A DNA stretch of 64,000 nt from Nocardioides marinisabuli. Its GTDB lineage: Bacteria; Actinomycetota; Actinomycetes; Propionibacteriales; Nocardioidaceae. Numbering within the stretch: the first letter of the stretch is position 1; each line of letters opens with the position of its first letter. Location of the stretch: assembly GCF_013466785.1 (NCBI RefSeq), contig NZ_CP059163.1:1612001-1676000 (forward strand). The letters run 5' to 3'. Of this stretch, positions 8,448 through 17,860 are shown piece by piece. The translations under genes and the position numbers were made by a program. Below the pieces are notes generated by a model. It made no database searches. It was given only the letters and a program-made list of their open reading frames with translations, and was not told the origin of the DNA.

Positions 8448-10817
8448 TCAGACCCGCTGGCTCTGCTCGTCGGTGAGCTCGTCGAGCTCGCTGTCGAGGT
8501 CGCTCTCCTCCTCGTGGTAGCCCGGGCCACGGTCGAGCTTCTCGCCCTCCACGTCGACGTCGGGCAGCACCTTGTCGAGCCAGGCCGGCAGCCACCAGGA
8601 GCGGTCGCCCATCAGGTAGAGCAGGGCCGGGATCAGGACCATCCGCACGACGAAGGCGTCGAAGACGATCGCGATCGCCAGCGCGAAGCCCATCGACTTG
8701 ATGATGGCGTCGTCCTGGAGCATGAAGGCGGAGAAGACCGCGGTCATGATCGCGGCGGCGGCGGTCACCACGCGGGCCGAGTTGCGGAACCCGTCGACGA
8801 TCGCGTCGGGGGTCGACATGCCGTGCACCCGGGCCTCGCGGATGCGGGTCACCAGGAAGACCTGGTAGTCCATCGCGAGACCGAAGACGACGCCGATGAG
8901 GAACAGCGGGATGAAGCTGACCAGCGGCTGGCCCTCGACGAATCCGCCCCAGCCGAGCTGGAAGACCGCCACGGTGGCGCCGAGCGTGGCCAGCACCGAG
9001 AGCAGGAAGCCCAGGGTGGCGGTCAGCGGCACCAGGATCGAGCGGAAGACGATCATCAGCAGGATGAAGGCCAGGCCCACGATGATCGACAGGTAGACCG
9101 GCAGCGCGTCGGCCAGGCGGTCGGAGACGTCGGTGGTGATCGCGGTCAGGCCGGTGACACCGAGGTCGGTGCCGGTGGCGTCCTCGATGCCGGACTCGCC
9201 GTCGCGCAGCTCGGTGAGCAGGTCCTGGGCCTCGGCGTCGGCGGGGCCGAACTCGGGCAGCACCTGCACCAGGGCCCCGGTGGGGCTGGCCTCGGGGGTG
9301 CCGGGCTCGGCGGTGGGGTCGGCGTTGGTGGCCACGACCTGGGCGTTCTCGACGCCCTCGAGGCCGCTCGCCCAGCCCACGACCTCGCCGAACGCGGCGC
9401 CCTGCTCGCCGTCGGCCACGTCGCGGGCGTCGACGACGACCAGCAGCGGGGCCTCGCGGCCGGGCCCGAACTCGGCCGCGATGATGTCGGAGGCCTGGCG
9501 CTGGGTGGTGTCGCTGGCGGCGGTGGAGTCGGTGGGGAAGGCCAGCTGCAGCTCCTTGAGCGGGATCGCGAGGGCACCCAGCGCGACCACGACGGCCAGC
9601 ACGAGGGCGACCGGTCGCTTGCCGACCCAGCGCGCCCAGCGCACGCCGTTGTTGACCACCAGGCCCTGCTCGTCGCGCTGCGGGGCGTAGCGGCGCACCT
9701 GGGCGCCGAAGGCCCTGCGGCCCAGCATGCCCAGCACCGCCGGCAGCAGGGTGAGCGAGATCAGCACCGCGACGAAGACGGTGGCCGCGGCGGCCAGACC
9801 CATCGCGGAGAGGAACGGGATGCCCACGACCGAGAGCGCCGAGAGGGCGATCAGCACGGTCAGGCCGGCGAAGACGACCGCCGAGCCGGCGGTGCCGACC
9901 GCGATCCCGACCGCGCGGGCCCGGTCGTCGGTGTGGTGCAGCTCGGTGCGGTAGCGGGCCAGGATGAAGAGCGTGTAGTCGATGCCGACCGCGAGGCCGA
10001 TCATCGTGGCCAGGATCGAGGTGCTGCTGGAGATGTCGACGAAGGCGGTCATCGCGGTGACGCCGGTCAGGCCGATGGCCACGCCGATGAGCGCGGTGAT
10101 GATCGGGAGGCCGGCGGCGACCAGCGAGCCGAAGGTCAGGATCAGCACCAGCAGGGCCACGCCGATGCCGAGGGCCTCGGAGGCCAGGCCGGGGGTGGCG
10201 AAGCCGGTCGCGCCGGGGCCGTTGGCCTCGACGACCAGGCCCTGGTCGCGGGCGTCGTCCATCACCTCGTCGAGCGCGTCGAGCGTCTCCGGCTCGACGT
10301 CGGCGGGCGTCTCGACGTCCCAGGTGTAGGTGATCAGCCCGGTGCGCCCGTCCTCGGTCAGCGGCGAGAGGGCCGCCGCGTCGGCGCGGGCCTGCTGCAC
10401 GTCGCCCCCGCTGGCGCGGGCCTGCTCGACGAGCATCTGCTCCTGGCCGGCCGCGACCTCGCCGGGGGGAAGGATCTCGACGTCGTCGGCCTGCTGGGGT
10501 AGCGCGGCGAGGTCGGCGATGAGCTGGTCGACGACCTCGGCGTTGGCGTCGTCGGCGAGGGTCTCGCCCTCGGGCGCCTGCACCACGACGTTGACGTTGG
10601 CCTGGTCGAAGGCGCTCGTGGCGCCGGGGAAGAGCTCGGCCTGGAGGTCCGCGGCCTGCTCGGAGGGGATGCCGGGGATGGTGAAGTTGTCCGACATCGG
10701 CTTGGAGAAGGCGGCGGCGAGGCCGATGATCACGGCCAGCACGGCCACCCACGCGGCGATGAAGAACGGCCAGCGTCGATAGGCGGTGGTCCCGAGTCGG
10801 GCGAGCAGGGTGGCCAT
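8448..10817 (-). CDS. MmpL/RND-type membrane transporter
   Basis: 789-aa RND-superfamily exporter of the MmpL type, which moves lipids or other hydrophobic compounds across the membrane using the proton gradient. Twelve membrane helices are arranged as two repeats, each with one large periplasmic porter domain. The paired motifs GLAVGIDYTLFILARYR and VFGLAMDYQVFLVTRIRE carry the transmembrane Asp-Tyr pairs of the proton relay. The cytoplasmic C-terminus is short and acidic (EEESDLDSELDEL). ATG at 10817 has a GGAGAGAG ribosome site. The TetR gene 82 nt upstream on the same strand is its likely regulator. Confidence 0.94.
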   Translation of the reverse strand: MATLLARLGTTAYRRWPFFIAAWVAVLAVIIGLAAAFSKPMSDNFTIPGIPSEQAADLQAELFPGATSAFDQANVNVVVQAPEGETLADDANAEVVDQLIADLAALPQQADDVEILPPGEVAAGQEQMLVEQARASGGDVQQARADAAALSPLTEDGRTGLITYTWDVETPADVEPETLDALDEVMDDARDQGLVVEANGPGATGFATPGLASEALGIGVALLVLILTFGSLVAAGLPIITALIGVAIGLTGVTAMTAFVDISSSTSILATMIGLAVGIDYTLFILARYRTELHHTDDRARAVGIAVGTAGSAVVFAGLTVLIALSALSVVGIPFLSAMGLAAAATVFVAVLISLTLLPAVLGMLGRRAFGAQVRRYAPQRDEQGLVVNNGVRWARWVGKRPVALVLAVVVALGALAIPLKELQLAFPTDSTAASDTTQRQASDIIAAEFGPGREAPLLVVVDARDVADGEQGAAFGEVVGWASGLEGVENAQVVATNADPTAEPGTPEASPTGALVQVLPEFGPADAEAQDLLTELRDGESGIEDATGTDLGVTGLTAITTDVSDRLADALPVYLSIIVGLAFILLMIVFRSILVPLTATLGFLLSVLATLGATVAVFQLGWGGFVEGQPLVSFIPLFLIGVVFGLAMDYQVFLVTRIREARVHGMSTPDAIVDGFRNSARVVTAAAAIMTAVFSAFMLQDDAIIKSMGFALAIAIVFDAFVVRMVLIPALLYLMGDRSWWLPAWLDKVLPDVDVEGEKLDRGPGYHEEESDLDSELDELTDEQSQRV

Positions 10818-10899
10818 GGTGTCTCTCTCCTGTGTACGGCGTACGGCGTCGGTGGGCAGCGTCGGCTGCGGGTGGGGTGCGGGTGTGGGGCGGGTCGGC

Positions 10900-11535
10900 T
10901 CAGCGGCCCAGCAGCTCGCCGGCGGCGTGCAGCTGGTCGACGAAGAGGTCGACGAGGTCGGTGTCGGTGGGGTCGTCGGCGGCCAGGTAGACGCGCATGG
11001 TGGAGTCGAAGACCCCGACCAGCAGGCGCACCAGCAGGTGGGCGCGGTCCTCTCCCAGGTCGGGGTCGCGCCGCAGCAGCAGGGCGGCGATCTCGTCGGC
11101 GGTCTGCTCGAAGTGCTGGTGCACCGCCTCCATGAGGCGGTTGGAGCAGGTGAGCAGGGTGCGCCGCATCGCGACGTTCTGGGGGTCGAACTCCTCGTCG
11201 GCCAGGATCGGTCGGGCGAGGGCCGCCAGGTCGGCGACCAGGCCGCCGGTCGGGCCGCCCTCGACGAAGGTGGCGAAGGCGGCGAGGGCGACCGGGTCCT
11301 CGCGGCGCGTCGGTGAGCCGGCCGCCCCGAGCACGGCGTCGACCTTGGAGCCGAAGTAGTTGAACAGGGTGCGGCGCGAGACCTCGGCGGCCGCCGCGAG
11401 CTCGTCCATCGTCCAGCCGTCGAGGCCACGGTCCCGGGTCAGCTGCATGGCGCACCGGTTGATGCGGGTGCGGGTCAGTGCCTGCTTGGTGGGGCGAGCC
11501 TCGACACCCGTTGCACTTTCAGCCATGGAGTGCAT
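10900..11535 (-). CDS. TetR/AcrR family transcriptional regulator of the MmpL exporter
   Basis: 211-aa (208 if ATG 11526 is used) repressor with an N-terminal HTH (WTMDELAAAAEVSRRTLFNYFGSK) and an all-helical ligand-binding domain. It lies directly upstream of the MmpL transporter on the same strand, the usual arrangement for a drug/lipid-responsive exporter. The start region contains four TGCACT/AGTGCA half-sites, including a perfect 9-bp inverted repeat covering the -10 region, so it very likely represses its own operon. Both ATG 11535 and 11526 are possible starts. Confidence 0.92.
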   Translation of the reverse strand: MHSMAESATGVEARPTKQALTRTRINRCAMQLTRDRGLDGWTMDELAAAAEVSRRTLFNYFGSKVDAVLGAAGSPTRREDPVALAAFATFVEGGPTGGLVADLAALARPILADEEFDPQNVAMRRTLLTCSNRLMEAVHQHFEQTADEIAALLLRRDPDLGEDRAHLLVRLLVGVFDSTMRVYLAADDPTDTDLVDLFVDQLHAAGELLGR

Positions 11536-11563
11536 TCTGCACTATCGATCCAAAAGTGCAGAA
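11512..11563. promoter_or_regulatory. TetR operator cluster upstream of TetR-mmpL
   Basis: The perfect inverted repeat TTCTGCACT-N11-AGTGCAGAA spans 11535-11563. Two further half-sites (TGCACT 11512-11517 and AGTGCA 11529-11534) extend the pattern, so half-sites alternate in orientation. A GATAGT -10 (minus strand, 11541-11546) lies inside the main repeat. The local sequence is also much more AT-rich than its surroundings. Confidence 0.75.
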
Positions 11564-11642
11564 CTTTGTGCGCAGCGTCACAAGCGGGTGCGCGCGCGTG
11601 TCCGACTTGCCGGTAACCGCTCGGTGGGCGGAAGGTGAGCAC

Positions 11643-13019
<1,377 letters not shown>

Positions 13020-13023
13020 GCCC

Positions 13024-13060
13024 CGGGCGAGCGAGGGTGGGGGCGCTCAGCCCTCGCCCG
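13024..13060. terminator. possible terminator hairpin, malic enzyme end
   Basis: GGGCGAG (13025-13031) can pair with CTCGCCC (13053-13059), with an alternative CGAGGG/CCCTCG pairing inside. It overlaps the last codons of the convergent gene, so it is only weakly supported. Confidence 0.3.
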
Positions 13061-13856
13061 ACGGGTCGGCCTCGGGGGCGGCCAGGCGCAGCTCGTCGAG
13101 CGGGCGCACGCTGACCCGCCGGTCGAGCGCGCGGCCGACGTCGGGGCGGCGCTGGGCGACCACCGTGACGGCGTACGGCGCGCCGCGCAGCAGGAAGCTG
13201 CCACCCCAGCGGCCCTCGTCGGGGCCCGACTTCAGCCTCGAGGCCCGCCACCGCTCGCGGCGCACGCCGCTGGAGGAGCGGTCGGCGTTGGACTCCACAC
13301 CGTGGAGCTGGTCGAAGTAGCGCCGCGCGGCCTTGGCGCCGTTGACCTGGCTGTAGGTGATCTGCACGGGCCCGGCGATCGAGACGTCGCAGGTCCACAT
13401 CGCGGGGCGCTGGTACTGCGGGTTGGCGGCGAGCTCGTCGCGGCAGTCGAGGCGGTCGGGGTCGAAGGACGGGAAGACGTGGCGCAGCCCGTCGCGACCC
13501 GTGGGCAGCGCGCAGGAGCGCTCGTCGGTCTTCTCCTCGCCGTCCCAGCAGGTCACCGCGTCGGTGGCGGCGTCGCTGGTGCCGCTGCTGGCCGACGGCT
13601 CGTCGTCGCCGGGCCACAGCAGGGTGCTGCCGACGTACGCCGCCACCCCGAGGCCGGCCAGGAGCGGGACGACCACCAGCGCGGTGCGGGCCCGGCTGGG
13701 CCGCGCGTAGAGCGCCTCGAGCATGCCCGGCGGCAGCCCCGCGGGCAGCGGGCCGCCGCTCCGGTCCTGGTCTGTGGCCTGTTCTGCGGCTGGGTCCGGG
13801 ACGGGCTCGTCGGACCGCTCGTCCGGGCGCGCGTCGGGACGTCGGGGAGCACTCAC
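13047..13856 (-). CDS. single-pass membrane protein, unknown function
   Basis: 269 aa. A charged, low-complexity cytoplasmic N-terminus (about 60 residues, Arg/Asp/Pro-rich) is followed by one membrane helix (ALVVVPLLAGLGVAAYVGSTLLW) and an extracytoplasmic domain of about 170 residues with four cysteines (CWDGEE, SCALP, DCRDEL, WTCDV) that could form two disulfides. No family recognised. GTG at 13856 was chosen because GAGGAGG lies 6 nt upstream; in-frame starts further upstream lack a ribosome site. Confidence 0.75.
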   Translation of the reverse strand: MSAPRRPDARPDERSDEPVPDPAAEQATDQDRSGGPLPAGLPPGMLEALYARPSRARTALVVVPLLAGLGVAAYVGSTLLWPGDDEPSASSGTSDAATDAVTCWDGEEKTDERSCALPTGRDGLRHVFPSFDPDRLDCRDELAANPQYQRPAMWTCDVSIAGPVQITYSQVNGAKAARRYFDQLHGVESNADRSSSGVRRERWRASRLKSGPDEGRWGGSFLLRGAPYAVTVVAQRRPDVGRALDRRVSVRPLDELRLAAPEADPSGEG

Positions 13857-14015
13857 GTCCGCCTCCTCGTGGTCGGTGGCACGGCGGGGCGCCCCCATTG
13901 TGCCCCGCGTCACGACCTCGTGGCCTCACCTGTGCGGGCTGGCGACGGTCTGGACCGGTGGGCGCCCGGGACCTTCGACCCGTGACCGGCGGCGCGGGGG
14001 CGCGCACCATGAGTC

Positions 14016-14390
14016 ATGTCCTACGGAGTGCTGACCTCGAAGACCGGGCACCTGCTCGTCGAGACCACCACGGGCACCGGCACCGCGGCGTCCGACGCGG
14101 CGCTCGACCGGTTCCAGACCGTGTGGGGCTCGACCTGGGTCGCCGGGCGCCTCACCCTCACCACGCTGCACCTGACGTTCGTGCCCATCCGCGTGGCACG
14201 CGGCGCGGCGATGCTCACCCTCGACCTGCGCGAGGTCACCGGGGTGGAGCTCGGCGGGGGCCGGGTCTCGCGCGCCGTGGGGGTGCGCACGGCGGGCCAC
14301 GTCACGCGCCTGCGCTGCCACGGGGCCCCGGCCCTGGCCCAGCAGGTGGCCGACCTGGCGATGGCGGCCGGCGCCCGCCGGAGGCCGTGA
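14016..14390 (+). CDS. small hypothetical protein, possible PH/GRAM-like fold
   Basis: 124 aa without signal peptide or membrane helix. The pattern of short beta strands (WVAGRLTLTTLHLTFVP, AMLTLDLREVTGVEL, HVTRLRCHG) with a C-terminal helix is like GRAM or PH-domain proteins, but no diagnostic motif is present, so the fold is a guess. It stands alone between a divergent membrane-protein gene and the alkane hydroxylase promoter. Confidence 0.65.
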   Translation: MSYGVLTSKTGHLLVETTTGTGTAASDAALDRFQTVWGSTWVAGRLTLTTLHLTFVPIRVARGAAMLTLDLREVTGVELGGGRVSRAVGVRTAGHVTRLRCHGAPALAQQVADLAMAAGARRRP

Positions 14391-14437
14391 GCGGCCGACC
14401 TACCGAGAGACGTCGCACCTTTACAAGTCACTGCCTC

Positions 14438-14466
14438 TTGTCAATCTGCTTGACATTCCCTACGGT
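14438..14466 (+). promoter_or_regulatory. alkB promoter (-35 TTGTCA, -10 TACGGT)
   Basis: TTGTCA (14438-14443), 17-bp spacer, TACGGT (14461-14466). Transcription would start about 40 nt before the GTG, leaving an untranslated leader with AGGAGG at 14502-14507. The -10 sits in the spacer of a 12-bp inverted repeat. Confidence 0.6.
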
Positions 14467-14480
14467 GATGTCAAGCAGAT
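14444..14480. promoter_or_regulatory. 12-bp perfect inverted repeat, probable operator of the alkane operon
   Basis: ATCTGCTTGACA (14444-14455) and TGTCAAGCAGAT (14469-14480) are exact reverse complements with a 13-nt spacer that holds the proposed -10 box. A repressor bound here would block transcription; the TetR encoded at 16291 in the same gene group is the natural candidate. Confidence 0.7.
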
Positions 14481-14513
14481 GTCGTGACCCCCGTCACCGC
14501 CAGGAGGCTCCCC

Positions 14514-16016
14514 GTGGCCAGCAGCACCCCCTCGTCCGTCCCCCGACCCACCGCACCCGGCTCGTCGGGCAGCGGCTCGACCGTGCCCGAGGGGTCCACC
14601 GAGGCCTGGCGCGACCACAAGCGGTTCCTGTGGCTGATCGGCCTGGTGGTGCCCTCGCTGGCCTTCGTCGCCGGCGGCGGCTGGGCGCTGACCGGGTGGG
14701 GGGCGTTCTTCTGGATCGGCCCGATCATCGTGCTGGTGGTCGTGCCCGCCATCGACCTGGTCGCCGGCCTCGACCGGGCCAACCCGCCCGACGACGCGAT
14801 CGAGGCGCTCGAGAACGACAAGTACTACCGCTGGATCACCTACGCCTTCCTGCCGATCCAGTACGCCGGCTTCGTCGGCGCGATGTACGTCATCGCCGAG
14901 GGGGCGCCGTTCGGGCTCGGTGAGCTGAGCACCGTCGACAAGATCGGGCTCGCGCTGTCGATCGGCGTCATCGGCGGGATCGGGATCAACACCGCCCACG
15001 AGCTGGGCCACAAGCGCGAGGCCAACGAGCGCTGGCTCTCGAAGATCGCGCTCGCCCAGAGCTTCTACGGCCACTTCTACATCGAGCACAACCGGGGCCA
15101 CCACGTGCGCGTGGCCACCCCGGAGGACCCCGCCTCCAGCCGCTTCGGCGAGAGCTTCTACCGGTTCTGGCCGCGCACGGTGCTGGGCTCCCTGCGCAGC
15201 GCCTGGCACCTGGAGCGCAAGCGCTACGCCCGCAAGGACACCCACCCCTTCCACCTCGGCAACGACGTGCTCAACGCCTGGTTGATGTCGGCGCTGCTGT
15301 GGGGCGCGCTGGTCGTGTGGCTGGGCCCGGTCGTGGTCCCGTTCCTGGTGCTGCAGGCCGTCGTCGGCTTCTCGCTGCTCGAGGTCGTCAACTACATGGA
15401 GCACTACGGGATGCGCCGCCAGAAGGTCGGCGTCGGCACCCGCCAGCGCTACGAGCGCGTCGACCCCTCGCACTCGTGGAACTCCAACAACATCGCCACC
15501 AACGTGCTGCTCTACCACCTGCAGCGCCACAGCGACCACCACGCCAACCCCACGCGGCGCTACCAGACCCTGCGCGACTTCGAGGAGAGCCCCGTGCTGC
15601 CCACCGGGTACGCCGGCATGATCGTGCTGGCCCTGGTGCCGCCGCTGTGGCGCCGGGTGATGGACCCCCGCGTCCTCGCGCACTTCGACGGCGACCTGAC
15701 CCGCGCCAACCTCGACCCCCGCAGGCGCGAGCGGATCCTGGCGCGCTACCCGGCTCCCGGCGCGGTGGCCGCGGCCGAGCGCGTGGCCGACCCCTCGGCC
15801 GCCGCCCCCGCCCCCGCCCTGGTCGTCGAGGAGGAGGTGCTGGCCGCCCGCTGCCCCGGCTGCGGGTACACCTACGAGGTCGCGGTCGGCAACGAGCTCG
15901 AGGGCTTCGCCGCCGGCACCGCCTGGGCCGACATCCCCGACGACTGGTGCTGCCCCGACTGCGGGGTGCGCGAGAAGGTCGACTTCGTCGCCCTGAGCAA
16001 CGCCGAGGCCCGCTGA
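14514..16016 (+). CDS. alkB: alkane 1-monooxygenase fused to rubredoxin
   Basis: 500-aa integral-membrane diiron hydroxylase that oxidises medium or long-chain n-alkanes at the terminal carbon. Hydrophobic helices fill about 30-160. The His boxes are HELGHK (162-167), EHNRGHH (191-197) and LQRHSDHH (336-343), plus NYMEHYG. A C-terminal rubredoxin domain (about 445-490) carries CPGCG at 447-451 and CPDCG at 480-484, so the electron carrier is fused to the enzyme, a known actinobacterial arrangement. GTG at 14514 has AGGAGG 6 nt upstream. The stop overlaps the ferredoxin ATG. Confidence 0.97.
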   Translation: MASSTPSSVPRPTAPGSSGSGSTVPEGSTEAWRDHKRFLWLIGLVVPSLAFVAGGGWALTGWGAFFWIGPIIVLVVVPAIDLVAGLDRANPPDDAIEALENDKYYRWITYAFLPIQYAGFVGAMYVIAEGAPFGLGELSTVDKIGLALSIGVIGGIGINTAHELGHKREANERWLSKIALAQSFYGHFYIEHNRGHHVRVATPEDPASSRFGESFYRFWPRTVLGSLRSAWHLERKRYARKDTHPFHLGNDVLNAWLMSALLWGALVVWLGPVVVPFLVLQAVVGFSLLEVVNYMEHYGMRRQKVGVGTRQRYERVDPSHSWNSNNIATNVLLYHLQRHSDHHANPTRRYQTLRDFEESPVLPTGYAGMIVLALVPPLWRRVMDPRVLAHFDGDLTRANLDPRRRERILARYPAPGAVAAAERVADPSAAAPAPALVVEEEVLAARCPGCGYTYEVAVGNELEGFAAGTAWADIPDDWCCPDCGVREKVDFVALSNAEAR

Positions 16017-16207
16017 TGCGCATCGTGGTCGACCGGGACAGGTGCGAGGGCCTGGGTATGTGCGAGGCCATGGCCAGCGACGTCTTCGAGCTCGACGACG
16101 ACGAGGTGATGCACGTGCTCGACGAGACCCCCGAGGAGTCGCAGCGCTCCCACGTGCACGCCGCCGTGCAGGCCTGCCCGGTGCTGGCGCTGAGCCTGCA
16201 GGGCTAG
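16016..16207 (+). CDS. [3Fe-4S]-type ferredoxin
   Basis: 63-aa electron carrier. The Cys pattern is C10-x5-C16 with C54-Pro, three ligands and a small residue where a fourth Cys would be, typical of the 3Fe-4S ferredoxins that serve actinobacterial P450s. The ATG overlaps the alkB stop (TGATG), so it is made with the hydroxylase; it may feed the hydroxylase, a later P450 step, or both. Confidence 0.9.
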   Translation: MRIVVDRDRCEGLGMCEAMASDVFELDDDEVMHVLDETPEESQRSHVHAAVQACPVLALSLQG

Positions 16208-16277
16208 GACCCTCCGGCGCTCGGTCCCGGCCCGAGGCTGACGGCCCGGCGATGACGGCCGGTGCGCCCACGCTTCC

Positions 16278-16283
16278 TACACT
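16278..16283 (+). promoter_or_regulatory. -10 box, alkane operon TetR
   Basis: TACACT, 7 nt before GTG 16291. Confidence 0.6.
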
Positions 16284-16290
16284 CGGGGGC

Positions 16291-16866
16291 GTGAGCACCG
16301 CCGCCCTCCCCAGCATGCGCGACCGTGTCGTCGACGCCGCCGTCGTGCTGACCACCGAGGTGGGGTGGGCCAAGGTGACGATGGCGCGCCTGGCCGACGA
16401 GGTCGGCGTGTCGCGCCAGACCGTCTACAACGAGGTCGGCACCAAGGCCGGGCTCGCCGAGGCGATGATCCTGCGCGAGCTCGACCGCTTCCTGGCCGCG
16501 GTGACCGCCTCCTTCGACCAGCACCCCGACGACCTCGTCGAGGCGATCCGCGCCGCGGCCCGGGCCGTCCTGGAGGTGGCTCCCAGCAACCCCCTGCTGC
16601 ACGCCGTCGTCTCGGCCACCCACGGCGCCGACACCGAGCTGCTGCCGCTGCTGACCACCCACGCGGGCTCGCTGCTCGCGGCGGCCCAGGACGTCATCGC
16701 CGCGCGCATCGCGCCGTACGACGTCGACCTGGGCGCCGAGGAGCTCGACGCCGCCATCGACATGGTGGTGCGGATCGTGCTCAGCCACGTCATGCAGCCC
16801 TCCGGCCCCGCCGACCGCACCGCCGACCGGATCGCCTGGATCGCCGCCCGGGTGCTCGGCTCCTAG
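16291..16866 (+). CDS. TetR family regulator of the alkane hydroxylase operon
   Basis: 191 aa with an N-terminal HTH (TMARLADEVGVSRQTVYNEVGTK) and a helical effector domain. It follows alkB and ferredoxin in the order known for alkB-rubredoxin-TetR loci of Rhodococcus, Gordonia and mycobacteria, and is the likely ligand-sensing repressor. The GTG at 16291 lies 7 nt after TACACT, so it has its own leaderless promoter besides possible read-through. Confidence 0.92.
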   Translation: MSTAALPSMRDRVVDAAVVLTTEVGWAKVTMARLADEVGVSRQTVYNEVGTKAGLAEAMILRELDRFLAAVTASFDQHPDDLVEAIRAAARAVLEVAPSNPLLHAVVSATHGADTELLPLLTTHAGSLLAAAQDVIAARIAPYDVDLGAEELDAAIDMVVRIVLSHVMQPSGPADRTADRIAWIAARVLGS

Positions 16867-16878
16867 CGGGCCGGGCGC

Positions 16879-16972
16879 GGGAGTTTCATCGGGCACCCGA
16901 CGAAGCTCCTGCCGGGACCATGAAGCTTCATGGTCCCGGCGACAGGTTCATCGGGTGCCCGATGAAACTCCC
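16879..16972. repeat. 94-bp compound palindrome
   Basis: Outer arms of 22 bp (16879-16900 and 16951-16972) are perfect reverse complements, and the centre (16911-16940) is a perfect 30-bp palindrome with no loop. Each outer arm with its flank also folds on itself (TTCATCGGG/CCCGATGAA). It separates a + strand TetR gene from a convergent gene and overlaps the last codons of the latter; it could act as a terminator. Confidence 0.85.
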
Positions 16973-17838
16973 TCGGCACGGGCCCGAGACCGCTCGCGCG
17001 CCTCGCGGAAGGCGGCGGTGACGTACGCCGGCACCGGGAGGCCCTTGTCGCGGGCCCACAGCAGCTCCATCTCGACGCGCGCGATCTGGGCGGTGAAGTC
17101 GGAGGAGTCGTCGATGCCGAGGGTGGCCATCAGGTCGCCGAAGTCGGCCAGCTGCTCGTCGTCGTTGGCGCCGACAGGGGAGAAGGAGAGCCGGCGCAGG
17201 TGGCGCACCAGCCACTTCTGCCAGGGCGCCAGCTCGGCCCACAGCCCGCGCGCGGAGAGCTGGTAGAAGGCGAAGTGCCCCGGCTCCTGGCGCTTGATCG
17301 GGGCGATGATGGTCTCGGCGACCGCCTGCTCGCCCATCTCCCGGACGCCGTCGTGGAGCAGGTTGTAGGCCAGCACCGCCGAGCGCTCGGTGGCCATGCC
17401 GGTGAGGTAGTAGAGCATCCGCGAGACGTCCTGGAAGGCCGACGCGTGCCCGAGCGCACCGAGCACCTTGAGCTTGGTGCCGATCGAGTCGAGGTCGGCG
17501 TCGGCGGGCGGGCGGCCCAGGCGTACCTGCAGCTCGTCGAGGATCCGCCCGTGCTGGATCTCCTGGGGCTGCCACACGTCGCGGTAGAAGTGCACGTCGA
17601 CCTCGGGCGGGTCGGGCAGCATCGTCATCAGCTCGAGGACGTTGCGGTCGACCTCGAGCTCGACCCGGGCCATGTAGTCGAGCACGTGGCCGAAGCGCGC
17701 CTCGAAGCCGACCGGGTCGACGACGGTGAAGTCGACCGAGTCGAGGCTGATGGGCGGGTGCTCGGCGCCGAGCCGGTCGACGTGGTCGACCAGGCGCTGG
17801 TCGGCGGCGCTGCGGGCGGACGGGCGGGAGCGGGACAC
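16948..17838 (-). CDS. ferritin-like diiron protein, acyl-ACP desaturase type
   Basis: 296 aa, mostly helical. The diiron ligand pattern occurs twice: Glu near 60 with E93-x-x-H96 (QEIQH), and E151 with E185-x-x-H188 (EPGH), matching soluble acyl-ACP desaturases (stearoyl-ACP desaturase/DesA family). A lipid-modifying oxidation near the alkane operon is plausible but unproven. GTG start is 6 nt after a TAGGAT -10 box that overlaps the divergent MFS promoter. The last residues (EGVSSGTR) are encoded by the 94-bp palindromic element, so the natural C-terminus may have been altered. Confidence 0.8.
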   Translation of the reverse strand: MSRSRPSARSAADQRLVDHVDRLGAEHPPISLDSVDFTVVDPVGFEARFGHVLDYMARVELEVDRNVLELMTMLPDPPEVDVHFYRDVWQPQEIQHGRILDELQVRLGRPPADADLDSIGTKLKVLGALGHASAFQDVSRMLYYLTGMATERSAVLAYNLLHDGVREMGEQAVAETIIAPIKRQEPGHFAFYQLSARGLWAELAPWQKWLVRHLRRLSFSPVGANDDEQLADFGDLMATLGIDDSSDFTAQIARVEMELLWARDKGLPVPAYVTAAFREARERSRARAEGVSSGTR

Positions 17839-17844
17839 CCCTGG

Positions 17845-17854
17845 ATCCTAGGGT
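17845..17854. promoter_or_regulatory. overlapping divergent -10 boxes around CCTAGG
   Basis: Minus strand TAGGAT (17845-17850), 6 nt before GTG 17838; plus strand TAGGGT (17849-17854), 6 nt before GTG 17861. The two boxes share the TA of a CCTAGG palindrome. Confidence 0.65.
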
Positions 17855-17860
17855 GGGGCG

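Noticed and set aside
13857-14015. Possible small RNA or extra gene in the 159-bp divergent space
   Set aside because: No convincing promoter-hairpin pair or coding signal; only the leader regions of the two flanking genes.
14484-14513. Upstream ATG for AlkB at 14484
   Set aside because: It has no ribosome site and begins four bases after the operator-like repeat, whereas the GTG at 14514 has AGGAGG at proper spacing.
15850-16016. Rubredoxin as a separate gene
   Set aside because: It is in the same frame as AlkB without stop or start between them, so it is a fused domain.
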